DNA of 7,030 nt from Bacillota bacterium (GTDB lineage: Bacteria; Bacillota; Clostridia; Peptostreptococcales; Anaerovoracaceae), in assembly GCA_017621195.1 (NCBI GenBank), contig JAGATO010000326.1, forward strand, positions 1-7,030. Direction: 5' to 3'. The notes below the pieces were generated by a model. That model saw only the letters and a program-made list of their open reading frames with translations. It did not search any database and was not told the origin of the DNA. Both the position numbers and the translations under genes were made by a program. Positions within the stretch are counted from its first letter, which is position 1, and each line of letters begins with the position of its first letter. Shown here one piece after another: positions 1 to 6,787 of the stretch.

Positions 1-253
1 CGTGACCATCACCATTCTGAAGGTGATCGAGTGCTGGAATTCCTACGTGTGGCCCCGGCTGGTCACCGACGACGAAGCCTATTTTCTGGTGTCCAACGGA
101 ATCCAGGCCATACGTGAGAGCGGGTTCGGACGGGAAAACATCCCAGCCATGATGGCGGCAGTGGTGGTCATTTCCGTTCCGCTGATCGTTCTGTTCCTGC
201 TCTTCCACAAGAAGATCATGGAGGGCGTATCGAGAGGAGGAACCAAGGGATGA
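1..253 (+). CDS. Carbohydrate ABC transporter permease, MalG/UgpE class (C-terminal part)
   Basis: Only the last 83 residues are present; the gene enters from the left edge, and the GTG at position 2 is an internal valine codon. In this family the protein is one of two membrane subunits of a sugar or sugar-phosphate importer. The visible part holds WNSYVWPRLV, which matches the WN-x(3)-WP-L stretch following the ATPase-contacting loop. After it come a short extracellular stretch, a final transmembrane helix (about residues 49-68, MMAAVVVISVPLIVLFLLFH) and a basic tail ending in GVSRGGTKG, which resembles the GLTAGAVKG tail typical of the family. The EAA motif must lie outside the window. The stop overlaps the start of the next gene as ATGA, so translation is probably coupled to the binding-protein gene. 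The substrate cannot be read from this fragment; carbohydrate is inferred from the family. Confidence 0.85.
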   Translation, partial: VTITILKVIECWNSYVWPRLVTDDEAYFLVSNGIQAIRESGFGRENIPAMMAAVVVISVPLIVLFLLFHKKIMEGVSRGGTKG

Positions 254-1878
254 TGCGAAGGAAAGAGAAGCTTTCGAAGGCGCTGGCCCTGGTTCTGGCG
301 CTGATCTGCGGTCTGATGACGCTGACGGGGTGCCACGGTTCTCAGGGGATGGAGGAATTCGTCGTTCCGGAGGAGTTCGACACGTCCCGGGACTACGAGA
401 TCACCTTCTGGGCCAAAAACGACACCAACAAGACCCAGACCAGAATCTACGAGCAGGCCATCGCCGATTTTCAGAACCTGTACCCCAACATCACGGTGAA
501 TCTGCGCCTATACACGGATTATTCCCGGATCTATAATGATGTGATCACCAACATTTCCACCAACACCACGCCCAACGTGTGCATCACCTATCCCGATCAC
601 ATCGCCACGTATCTGACGGGAACCAATAGCGTGGTGGCGCTGGATCAGTTGTTTGACGATGAAACATACGGTCTGGGCGGAAGCCAGGTCCGGTTCGATT
701 CGCCGTCCCGGGAGGAGATCGTTCCTCAGTTTCTGGAGGAATGTTCCTTCGGCGGACACTATTACGCTCTGCCCTACATGCGGTCCACGGAGGCCTGTTA
801 CGTCAATAAGACGTACGTGGAAAAGCTGGGCTATCAGCTGCCGGAGACCCTGACCTGGGACTTCGTGTGGGAGGTATCCGAGGCGGCGTTGAAAAAGAAC
901 GACGACGGAACCTTCGCGCTGAACGGACAGAACGTGATGATCCCATTCATCTACAAATCCACGGACAATATGATGATCCAGATGTTGAAGCAGAAAGGGG
1001 CGGACTATTCCGATGAGGCGGGGGACATTCGGATCTTCAACGATACGACGAAGGAGCTGCTGTACACCGTGGCGGAACACGGGAGGACGGGAGCCTTTTC
1101 CACCTTTAAAATCTCCAGCTATCCTGCCAACTTTCTGAATGCAGGACAGTGCATCTTCGCCGTGGATTCCACGGCCGGAGCCACCTGGATGGGCACCGAC
1201 GCGCCCCTGTCTGACATCAGCGCTGACAAGTTCGTGGAGTTTGAGACGGCGGTCATGACTGTGCCTCAGTTCGATCCCGGTCATCCTCAGATGATCTCCC
1301 AGGGACCGTCGGTCTGCGTGTTCAACAAGGCGGATTCTCAGGAGGTCCTGGCTTCGTGGCTGTTTACCCAGTACCTGCTCAGCAGCGACGTGCAGATCGC
1401 CTACGCCCAGACCGAGGGATACGTTCCCGTCACATCCAGAGCCCAGGAATCTCCGGAGTACACCGACTATCTGTCCCGCATCGGCCAGGATAACCAAATG
1501 TACTACGACGTGAAGATCCGGGTCTCCCAGCTGCTTTTGAACCATATGGAGGATACCTTCGTCACGCCGGTGTTCAACGGTTCCGCATCGCTGCGGGATG
1601 CCGCCGGGCAGATGATCGAGAACGTGACAAAGTCGGTGCGGCGAAAGGAGACGGTGGACGAGGCCTACGTGGAGAAGCTGTACAACGACATGAACGCCCT
1701 GTACCATCTGGATCAGGGAGGAAAGGCTGCCGGGACAGCCGCTTCCGCTGCGGATTTGGGCCCACTGCCGCTGACGTCCCGGCTTCTGCTGGGAGTGCTG
1801 GGCGGCGCCTGGATCCTGATTTTAGCCTATGTGGCTTGGGACGCCGCGAAGAAAAAAGGTGACAAGACAGGTAAATAA
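250..1878 (+). CDS. ABC transporter extracellular solute-binding lipoprotein with an extra C-terminal transmembrane anchor
   Basis: This 542-residue protein is a family 1 type extracellular solute-binding protein that captures a ligand, probably a sugar, for the permease encoded just upstream. The start ATG at 250 lies 9 bases after AGAGGAGG (233-240) and overlaps the permease stop by 4 bases. The signal peptide is basic (MMRRKEKLSK), then hydrophobic, and ends in lipobox LTGC with Cys28 as the lipidated residue. The mature start YEITFWAKNDTNKTQTRIYEQ and the following IADFQNLYPNITVNL are typical of lobe 1. Later segments such as YALPYMRSTEACYVNK and the hinge-like WDFVWEVSEAA also fit the family. 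Unusually, residues about 512-530 (LLLGVLGGAWILILAYVAW) form a transmembrane helix followed by a lysine-rich tail (KKKGDKTGK). A Gly/Ala-rich linker at about 490-508 precedes it. That topology puts the tail in the cytoplasm and anchors the protein at both ends. Usual family members are about 420-450 residues and lack this helix. The ligand is unknown. Confidence 0.88.
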   Translation: MMRRKEKLSKALALVLALICGLMTLTGCHGSQGMEEFVVPEEFDTSRDYEITFWAKNDTNKTQTRIYEQAIADFQNLYPNITVNLRLYTDYSRIYNDVITNISTNTTPNVCITYPDHIATYLTGTNSVVALDQLFDDETYGLGGSQVRFDSPSREEIVPQFLEECSFGGHYYALPYMRSTEACYVNKTYVEKLGYQLPETLTWDFVWEVSEAALKKNDDGTFALNGQNVMIPFIYKSTDNMMIQMLKQKGADYSDEAGDIRIFNDTTKELLYTVAEHGRTGAFSTFKISSYPANFLNAGQCIFAVDSTAGATWMGTDAPLSDISADKFVEFETAVMTVPQFDPGHPQMISQGPSVCVFNKADSQEVLASWLFTQYLLSSDVQIAYAQTEGYVPVTSRAQESPEYTDYLSRIGQDNQMYYDVKIRVSQLLLNHMEDTFVTPVFNGSASLRDAAGQMIENVTKSVRRKETVDEAYVEKLYNDMNALYHLDQGGKAAGTAASAADLGPLPLTSRLLLGVLGGAWILILAYVAWDAAKKKGDKTGK

Positions 1879-1881
1879 ACA

Positions 1882-1944
1882 TTGATTTCTTTGTGGTTTC
1901 ATGTTAATTTGATTATTGACAAAGGTAGTGCCTGCGGATAGGAA
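1882..1944 (+). promoter_or_regulatory. Candidate promoter region of the OB-like lipoprotein gene
   Basis: The 100-base gap after the binding-protein gene is AT-rich in its first half. Two overlapping promoter candidates are visible. One is TTGATT (1882-1887), 17 bases, TAATTT (1905-1910), with an extended TG at 1902-1903. The other is a perfect TTGACA (1916-1921), 17 bases, then a poor -10 TAGGAA (1939-1944). Neither is decisive. No terminator with a T-run separates the two genes, so read-through from the ABC operon is also possible. Confidence 0.35.
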
Positions 1945-1978
1945 GCTGCGGGCACAGTGAGAAAAGAGGAGAAGACAA

Positions 1979-2737
1979 ATGAAAAAGCGTTTTGCATTAT
2001 TTCTGGCTTTGGTTCTGGTCCTGACCATGGTCGGCTGTGCCGGCGGAAATAACCAGGGTACAGACGAGCCTGCAGAGGATCCTTCGGCTAAGAGCGAAGG
2101 CGTCATGACCTACGAAGAGTACGTCGCTGCGGATCTGGACACCGAGGTTGTAGTTGAAACCTACGTTCAGGCCAAGCAGTCCTGGTGGGAAGACCAGGCC
2201 ACCGTATACACCCAGGACGGTGACGGTGCTTACTTCCTGTACAACATGGCATGCTCGGAAGAGGATTACGAAAAGCTGGTTCCCGGAACGAAGATCAGGG
2301 TAACCGGTTACAAGTCTCAGTGGGCCGGCGAAGTGGAGATCATCGATGCCACATTTGAAATTCTGGAAGGCAGCTTCATCGCTGAAGCTCTGGACGTAAC
2401 CGATCTGCTGGGTATCGACGAGCTGGAAGCTCACCAGAACGAATTCGTTACATTCAAGGGAATGACCGTAGAACCCAGCGTGAACCCGGACGGCGAAGAG
2501 GTTGCGTTCCTGTACAACTGGGACGGCTCCGGCGAAGACGGAAACGACCTGTACTTCAACGTTTCTAAGGACGGAAAGACGTATAACTTCTGCGTGGAAT
2601 CCTATCTGTGTGACAATACCACCGACGTATACAACGCTGTAGAAGCGCTGAACATCGGAGATACCGTGGATCTGGAAGGCTTCCTGTACTGGTATGAGGG
2701 AGTCAATCCCCACATCACTTCCGTGACTGTGCTGTAG
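1979..2737 (+). CDS. Lipoprotein with two tandem OB-like beta modules, function unknown
   Basis: This 252-residue protein has a lipoprotein signal peptide: MKKR, a hydrophobic core and lipobox MVGC with Cys20. A low-complexity acidic spacer (about 21-40, Gly, Asn, Glu and Pro rich) follows. The rest looks like two related beta-rich modules, at about 43-130 and 138-252. Each begins with a short helix-forming lead (TYEEYVAADLDTEV; VTDLLGIDELEAHQNEF), continues with a strand-rich Y/F-x-Y region, and ends in a similar G-x-x-V-x-(L/T)-x-G-(Y/F) hairpin (VPGTKIRVTGYKSQW; LNIGDTVDLEGFLYWYE). That layout fits OB-fold lipoproteins of Bacillota, but the fold assignment is inference and no ligand is evident. 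The protein is very acidic and should sit on the outer face of the membrane. The start ATG lies 7 bases after AGGAG (1967-1971). A strong terminator follows the gene, so it is probably its own unit or the last gene of the ABC operon. Confidence 0.72.
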   Translation: MKKRFALFLALVLVLTMVGCAGGNNQGTDEPAEDPSAKSEGVMTYEEYVAADLDTEVVVETYVQAKQSWWEDQATVYTQDGDGAYFLYNMACSEEDYEKLVPGTKIRVTGYKSQWAGEVEIIDATFEILEGSFIAEALDVTDLLGIDELEAHQNEFVTFKGMTVEPSVNPDGEEVAFLYNWDGSGEDGNDLYFNVSKDGKTYNFCVESYLCDNTTDVYNAVEALNIGDTVDLEGFLYWYEGVNPHITSVTVL

Positions 2738-2792
2738 GCACAGCGGTCGGAACCGACAAAATCGATCAAATCTGACCAAAAAAAGAAACAGC

Positions 2793-2840
2793 AACGCGCC
2801 GTGTACTGCCGACAGGCAGTGCGCGGCGCGTTTTCTTTTT
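2793..2840 (+). terminator. Intrinsic terminator with an 18-pair stem, possibly bidirectional
   Basis: The left arm 2793-2810 (AACGCGCCGTGTACTGCC) pairs with 2815-2832 across a GACA loop. The 18 pairs are continuous and include two G-T wobbles in the middle. The right arm runs into TTTTCTTTTT (2831-2840). An A-rich run at 2778-2788 (AAAAAAAGAAA) on the other side would supply a U-tract in the opposite direction. It ends the lipoprotein transcript and isolates the cstA unit. Confidence 0.93.
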
Positions 2841-2912
2841 CCCATTTTTTCGCCGTTTTTCTTAAAAAATTGTGTTTTAGAAACAAATTATATAAAAATT
2901 TTAAGTTTTCTC

Positions 2913-2940
2913 TTTACAAATTTAAAAGCAGGTGTATAAT
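2913..2940 (+). promoter_or_regulatory. Promoter of the 171-residue protein gene and cstA
   Basis: TTTACA at 2913-2918 and a perfect TATAAT at 2935-2940 are separated by 16 bases, inside a very AT-rich stretch (about 2860-2945) that resembles an UP element. Transcription would start near 2947, leaving a leader of about 43 bases before the GTG start at 2990. The leader contains a T-run (2965-2971) but no recognisable riboswitch. The sequence looks like a strong housekeeping (sigma-A type) promoter. No obvious catabolite-repression (cre) site was seen next to it. Confidence 0.8.
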
Positions 2941-2989
2941 AACAAACGGCAATGAAAATGTGTGTTTTTTTGAAAGGAGGAAACCGTAC

Positions 2990-3505
2990 GTGGAAATGAC
3001 ACAGCAGGATCGACTGGATCAGCTTTTGAATGCATACTCCCACCATTACGATATCGCGCGAAACGTGACGGTGGAAGGCGGGAACTTTCCTGCGACAGCA
3101 TTTTACTACCTGCGGGATGAGAATTACCTCATCAGCAAGCAGCACGTGCTGAATGCTGTGGAGAGCCATGAATACGTTTACTTCTATCTGACGGAACATC
3201 TGGATGTGGAGTCGCTGCAGAAACAGATCGATCTGTCCCGACAAGCGGGTATGAGCCACATCAAACCGAACAGAGAACACATGTGTTCGTTGGTAACCCT
3301 GGTGATCCTTGCGGACACCGTGGATCCGGAAGCGAAACGACAGATCGGAAAGATCCGCTTCCGCAAAAATTTTCGGCTGGCATTTCACGGCTGGATGGAA
3401 TATCGCATCGCGGCCATGGAAATATCTACAAACAGCTTCCTCTCCAATCCAGCCGGGAAGGAAGTACGAAAGCTCCTGGAGGGGAACTTCCCTTCGGGAA
3501 AATAA
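2990..3505 (+). CDS. Uncharacterised 171-residue soluble protein encoded upstream of cstA
   Basis: I do not recognise a named family. The chosen start is GTG at 2990, because AAAGGAGG (2973-2980) lies 9 bases upstream; ATG at 2996 is the alternative and would be 15 bases away. An extension back to 2801 is open but would run through the terminator and promoter, so it is rejected. There is no signal peptide or transmembrane segment, so the protein should be cytosolic. From the GTG start, it opens with an amphipathic stretch (DRLDQLLNAYSHHYDIAR). A probable beta region with aromatic residues (FYYLRDENYLISK, YVYFYLTEHLD) follows, then a mostly helical second half rich in Arg and Lys (AKRQIGKIRFRKNFRLAFHG). 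It shares a promoter with cstA and ends 32 bases before it, so the two proteins are probably made together. A regulatory or accessory role for the transporter is an inference from context only. Confidence 0.82.
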   Translation: MEMTQQDRLDQLLNAYSHHYDIARNVTVEGGNFPATAFYYLRDENYLISKQHVLNAVESHEYVYFYLTEHLDVESLQKQIDLSRQAGMSHIKPNREHMCSLVTLVILADTVDPEAKRQIGKIRFRKNFRLAFHGWMEYRIAAMEISTNSFLSNPAGKEVRKLLEGNFPSGK

Positions 3506-3537
3506 TAAAACGCATTATTACATAAGGAGTGTATAAC

Positions 3538-5250
3538 ATGAATGGAGTAATTGTCCTGGTCGCAGGCGTTGCTGCGCTGGCATGCGGTTACGTGTTTTAC
3601 GGTAACTGGCTGTGCAAGCAGTGGGGCGTCGGCGAATCGAAAGAAGAAACCCCGGCACATACCATGCAGGACGGCGTCGACTACGTTCCTGCTCCGGCCC
3701 CCGTTCTGATGGGCCATCACTTTTCCTCGATCGCCGGTGCGGGCCCCATTACCGGTCCTATTTCCGCGCTGAAGCTGGGCTTCGGATGGATGCCCTGCCT
3801 GCTGTGGATCGTCATCGGCGGCATTTTCTTTGGCGGTGTTCACGATTTCGGTGCCCTGTTCGCCTCGCTGCGTCACGGCGGCCGTTCCATCGGTGAGATC
3901 ATTTCCGCCAACATGAGCAAGAGAGCAAAGATGCTGTTCCTGATCTTCGCCTATCTGACGCTGATTCTGGTCGTTGCAGCCTTCGCATCCATCGTTGCAG
4001 GTACCTTCAGCGCTACCTATACCGAGACAGGTGCGGTGGATTATGCAGCTTCGGAGAGCAACGCCCGCGTTGCCATGGTTTCCCTGCTGTTCATCGCGAT
4101 TGCCATCGTTTTCGGCTTCTGCGTCTATCGTCGGAACGTTCCTATGAAGACTGCATCCGTCATCGGAATCCTGGCCATCGTCGCCATTATCGCCATCGGC
4201 ATGAACTTCCATCCCATCTATCTGTCCAACAGCATCTGGATGTGGATCTGCGGTCTGTACATTGCCATCGCATCCGTAACTCCGGTGTGGATTCTGCTGC
4301 AGCCCCGGGACTACCTGAGCTCCTTCCTGCTGTATGCCATGCTGGCTCTGGCCGTCGTTTCCGTATTCGTCGGTCATCCGTCCATGGCAAGCCTGCCGGT
4401 GATGGAAGCCGAAAGCTGCAAGACTCCGGTATTTCCGGTACTGTTCACTACCATCGCCTGCGGCGCAATTTCCGGTTTCCACTCCCTGGTATCCTCCGGT
4501 ACCACCTCCAAGCAGTTGGATAAGGAAACCGACGCCAAGCCCATCGCCTACGGCGGTATGCTTCTGGAATGCGTCCTGGCCGTTCTGGTTCTCTGCGCTG
4601 TTGCCGGATATGCCAATGCCAACGGCGGCGACATCAGCGTGGGTCCCACAGCCATCTTCGGCGGCGGTATTGCTGGAATGATCGATCCGAGTCACGGTGC
4701 GGTATACAGCGTACTGTTCACCTTGCTGGTTCTGACCTATTCTTCCTTCTGCCTGACATCTCTGGATACGGCCACCCGTCTGGCTCGCTTCATGTTCCAG
4801 GAATTCTGGCTCGACGGCTCCAAGGGAGAGACTCCGGAGAACGTTACCGGCGTCAAGAAGGTAATGTCCAATATGTACGTAGCTACCGGGATCACCGTCG
4901 TTCTGGGCGTCCTTCTGGGAATGAACGGCTACGGTAAGATCTGGGCGCTGTTCGGTTCTGCCAACCAGCTACTGGCAGCTCTGGGACTTCTGGCCGTAGC
5001 AACCTGGCTGAGCAACATCGGCAAGAACAACAAGATGTTCCTGATCCCCATGTGCTTCATGCTGGTCGTTACTGTGCTGTCCCTGATCATGAACACCAGA
5101 ACACAGCTGGGTCTGATCGCATTAGGCGGAGCGGACTGGGGTCCCTACGTTCAGGCGATCATCGGTTCTCTGCTGGTGATTTTAGCCATCGTACTGGCCA
5201 TCGAAGGTATTTCTACCATCACCAAGTCAAAGAAAACGGCTGCAAATTAA
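3538..5250 (+). CDS. cstA: CstA-family carbon-starvation transporter (pyruvate/peptide type)
   Basis: The 570-residue, many-times membrane-spanning protein belongs to the CstA/BtsT family. The E. coli members import pyruvate by proton symport, and CstA in some bacteria has been linked to peptide uptake; the substrate here is not determined. Hallmarks are HHFSSIAGAGPITGP (60-74), GGVHDF (99-104), LLQPRDYLSSFLLY (253-266), GFHSLVSSGTTSKQ (303-316), LTSLDTATRLARF (416-428) and WALFGSANQLLAALGLLAV (469-487). These cover both the N-terminal CstA domain and the C-terminal 5TM domain. It is shorter than the roughly 700-residue E. coli proteins, as is common for Gram-positive members. ATG at 3538 is preferred because TAAGGAG (3523-3529) lies 8 bases upstream; an in-frame GTG at 3529 falls inside that site. 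It is the second gene of a two-gene unit and is followed at once by a terminator. Confidence 0.95.
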   Translation: MNGVIVLVAGVAALACGYVFYGNWLCKQWGVGESKEETPAHTMQDGVDYVPAPAPVLMGHHFSSIAGAGPITGPISALKLGFGWMPCLLWIVIGGIFFGGVHDFGALFASLRHGGRSIGEIISANMSKRAKMLFLIFAYLTLILVVAAFASIVAGTFSATYTETGAVDYAASESNARVAMVSLLFIAIAIVFGFCVYRRNVPMKTASVIGILAIVAIIAIGMNFHPIYLSNSIWMWICGLYIAIASVTPVWILLQPRDYLSSFLLYAMLALAVVSVFVGHPSMASLPVMEAESCKTPVFPVLFTTIACGAISGFHSLVSSGTTSKQLDKETDAKPIAYGGMLLECVLAVLVLCAVAGYANANGGDISVGPTAIFGGGIAGMIDPSHGAVYSVLFTLLVLTYSSFCLTSLDTATRLARFMFQEFWLDGSKGETPENVTGVKKVMSNMYVATGITVVLGVLLGMNGYGKIWALFGSANQLLAALGLLAVATWLSNIGKNNKMFLIPMCFMLVVTVLSLIMNTRTQLGLIALGGADWGPYVQAIIGSLLVILAIVLAIEGISTITKSKKTAAN

Positions 5251-5269
5251 AGAACGATCAAACGAATCA

Positions 5270-5305
5270 AACTGGACTTCGCAGAAATGAGGAGTCCAGT
5301 TTTTT
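5270..5305 (+). terminator. Intrinsic terminator of cstA
   Basis: AACTGGACTTC (5270-5280) pairs with GGAGTCCAGTT (5291-5301), 11 pairs with one G-T wobble, around a 10-base loop. The stem runs into six T residues (5300-5305). It begins 20 bases after the cstA stop codon. Confidence 0.92.
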
Positions 5306-5322
5306 GTAAATGAGGTGACCAT

Positions 5323-5409
5323 ATGCCCTTCAACTCCTTCGACGATTATCCCATGAGCTGGCGGCCTTCGCTGGATCGGAGCAGCCGTGCTCTGTATCTG
5401 AAGCCATGA
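5323..5409 (+). pseudogene. Probable N-terminal stump of a MocR-type (GntR-aminotransferase) regulator gene
   Basis: A 28-codon frame starts at ATG 5323 behind a good ribosome-binding site (GAGGTGA, 5312-5318) and stops at TGA 5407. Its peptide begins MPFNSFDDYPMSWRP, continues SLDRSSRALYL and ends KP. From memory, this closely resembles the first residues of clostridial MocR-like proteins (NSF-x-x-YPMSW-x-P, then a PLY/LYL segment that leads into the GntR winged helix). In intact genes, about 400 more residues follow. Here only a hairpin and then the end of convergent proA follow. Reading through the TGA gives ACELKKDVRDD (5410-5442), faintly like the next expected helix, but those bases are also a terminator arm, so this may be chance. 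The alternative is a real 28-residue peptide. Confidence 0.5.
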
Positions 5410-5421
5410 GCATGCGAACTG

Positions 5422-5468
5422 AAAAAGGACGTCCGCGATGATATTTCGTCATCGAAGGGACGTCCTTT
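5422..5468 (-). terminator. Intrinsic terminator of proA (minus strand)
   Basis: The outer stem AAAGGACGTCC (5424-5434) pairs with GGACGTCCTTT (5458-5468). Inside it a second stem, CGATGA (5436-5441) with TCATCG (5449-5454), closes a 7-base loop. Read on the minus strand, the structure ends in TTTTT (5426-5422). It starts about 38 bases after the proA stop codon. Confidence 0.88.
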
Positions 5469-5506
5469 GGTCATTTCGGATGAAAACGTCGGTCGGGCCA
5501 ACGGAA

Positions 5507-6787
5507 CTAAAGATCCTTGAAGTGGAAGGAACTGCGGCCTTCGGCGTAGTCACCGACGATCTGGCCGTGACCGAACAGCTTGTACTTGTAGGTGACGAGG
5601 CCGTCCAGGCCGACGGGACCGCGGGCGTGGAGCTTACCGGTACTGATGCCCACTTCGGCGCCGAATCCGTAACGGAAACCGTCGGCAAAGCGGGTGGAGC
5701 AGTTCTGGTATACGCCGGCGGAATCTACCAGAAGCATGAACCGCTGGGCGGCTTCCTCGGACTCGGTCAGAATGGCGTCGGTGTGATGGGAGCCGTAGCG
5801 ATTGATGTGGGCGATGGCTTCATCCAGGTCATCCACGATGCGCACGGTCAGAATGTAATCCAGATATTCGGTGCGATAATCTGCGTCGGTGCAGGGCTCG
5901 CCCTGAATGTATTCCATGGAGCGGGGGCAGCCCACCAGCTTGACGTGAGCGTCGCAGCAGGCGGCGGACAGCTTCGGAAGGAAGGTAGGAGCCACAGCCT
6001 GATGAACCAGCAGCGTTTCTACAGTGTTGCAGGCGGCTACGTACTGGGTCTTGGCGTCCAGCACCACCGGGAGGGCCAGATCCAGATCCGCGTCCTTGTC
6101 CACATAGATGTGGCAGACGCCGTCAGCGTGGCCCATGACAGGGATTTTGGAATTGTTCATGATGTATTGAACGAAGGCGTTGGAGCCTCGCGGAATCAGC
6201 AGGTCGATGGCATCGTCGCACTTCAAAAGCTCGTCGATGTCGGCCCGGTTTTCGATCAGCGTCAGGAAACCGGAGGGAATTCCGGCGGATACGCCGGCCT
6301 CGTGGATCAGATCGAAGAGGATTCGGTTGGTGTGGGCCGCCTCGCTGCCGCCCTTCAGGATGGCGCAGTTGCCGCTTTTCAGACAGAGAGCGGCAATCTG
6401 AACCAGGGCGTCGGGACGGGATTCGAAGATGACGCCGATGACGCCGATGGGGCAGGTCACCTGCTTCAGGATCAGGCCCTCGTCCAGCTGGCGGGACAGA
6501 AGGGTGCGGAACAGGGGATCGGGCAGGCTTTGCAGACCTTCCATACCGGCGCAGACGTCGGCCAGCTTCGCCTCGTCAAACTTCAGCCGCTTCATGATGG
6601 GCTGGGGAAGACCGGCTTCTTCGCCGCGCTTCAGATCTTCGGCGTTCTCCGCGAAGATGGCGGCACGGTGGGACTGTAGATTGTCGATGATGGCCTGTAA
6701 AGCTTTGTTTCTGATATCGCCAGGCAGGGCGGCCATGGAAAAGCTGTCCGCCTTGACCTGTAACGTGGTTTCGTGAATGGATGACAT
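5507..6787 (-). CDS. proA: Glutamate-5-semialdehyde dehydrogenase (gamma-glutamyl phosphate reductase)
   Basis: This enzyme reduces gamma-glutamyl phosphate to glutamate-5-semialdehyde with NADPH, the second step of proline synthesis from glutamate, in the cytosol. The 426-residue length is normal (E. coli ProA has 417). Visible family signatures are CPIGVIGVIFESRPDALVQ (112-130), LKGGSEA (144-150), LIPRGSNAFV (197-206), the GVCHIYVD strand (223-230), and the catalytic cysteine in AACNTVETLLVH (Cys253). EVGISTGKLHARGPVGL (378-394) is the conserved C-terminal block. The start ATG (complement of 6785-6787) is 8 bases from AAAGGAG (complement of 6796-6802). The gene converges on cstA, with its own terminator between them. 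The proB partner, usually adjacent, is not seen downstream; the upstream minus-strand gene end does not resemble ProB. It appears intact. Confidence 0.97.
   Translation of the reverse strand: MSSIHETTLQVKADSFSMAALPGDIRNKALQAIIDNLQSHRAAIFAENAEDLKRGEEAGLPQPIMKRLKFDEAKLADVCAGMEGLQSLPDPLFRTLLSRQLDEGLILKQVTCPIGVIGVIFESRPDALVQIAALCLKSGNCAILKGGSEAAHTNRILFDLIHEAGVSAGIPSGFLTLIENRADIDELLKCDDAIDLLIPRGSNAFVQYIMNNSKIPVMGHADGVCHIYVDKDADLDLALPVVLDAKTQYVAACNTVETLLVHQAVAPTFLPKLSAACCDAHVKLVGCPRSMEYIQGEPCTDADYRTEYLDYILTVRIVDDLDEAIAHINRYGSHHTDAILTESEEAAQRFMLLVDSAGVYQNCSTRFADGFRYGFGAEVGISTGKLHARGPVGLDGLVTYKYKLFGHGQIVGDYAEGRSSFHFKDL

Noticed and set aside
508..1707. A 399-codon minus-strand open frame opposite the solute-binding protein gene
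   Set aside because: It has no ribosome-binding context or domain sense, and the opposite strand encodes a clear binding protein. It is explained by codon bias.
1929..1954. Hairpin TGCCTGC/GCGGGCA as a terminator of the ABC operon
   Set aside because: The seven-pair stem has a 12-base loop and no T-run follows, so it does not qualify as an intrinsic terminator; it may be a minor leader structure.
2738..2792. Small inverted repeats (GTCGG/CCGAC) just after the lipoprotein gene
   Set aside because: The stem is short with almost no loop and the strong terminator lies directly downstream, so no separate function is supported.
1997..2845. A 282-codon minus-strand open frame opposite the OB-like lipoprotein gene
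   Set aside because: It would begin inside the terminator region and its product is a mirror of the lipoprotein coding bias; the plus frame has a lipobox and ribosome-binding site.
2801..2989. N-terminal extension of the 171-residue protein back to an ATG-like start at 2801
   Set aside because: The extension would cover the terminator, the promoter and the ribosome-binding site, and its residues are Lys/Phe-rich noise from AT-rich DNA.
3529..3537. GTG at 3529 as the start of cstA
   Set aside because: It overlaps the AAGGAG ribosome-binding site that is correctly placed for ATG 3538.
3385..4695. A 436-codon minus-strand open frame opposite cstA
   Set aside because: The translation is rich in His, Gly, Asp and Gln without any domain pattern, while the plus strand carries all CstA hallmarks. 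It is an antisense shadow.
5438..6679. A 413-codon plus-strand open frame opposite proA
   Set aside because: It lies wholly on the opposite strand of a gene with full ProA signatures, and its translation is low-complexity Gly/Val/Gln. It stays open because proA rarely uses codons whose complements are stops (TTA, CTA, TCA) in that register.
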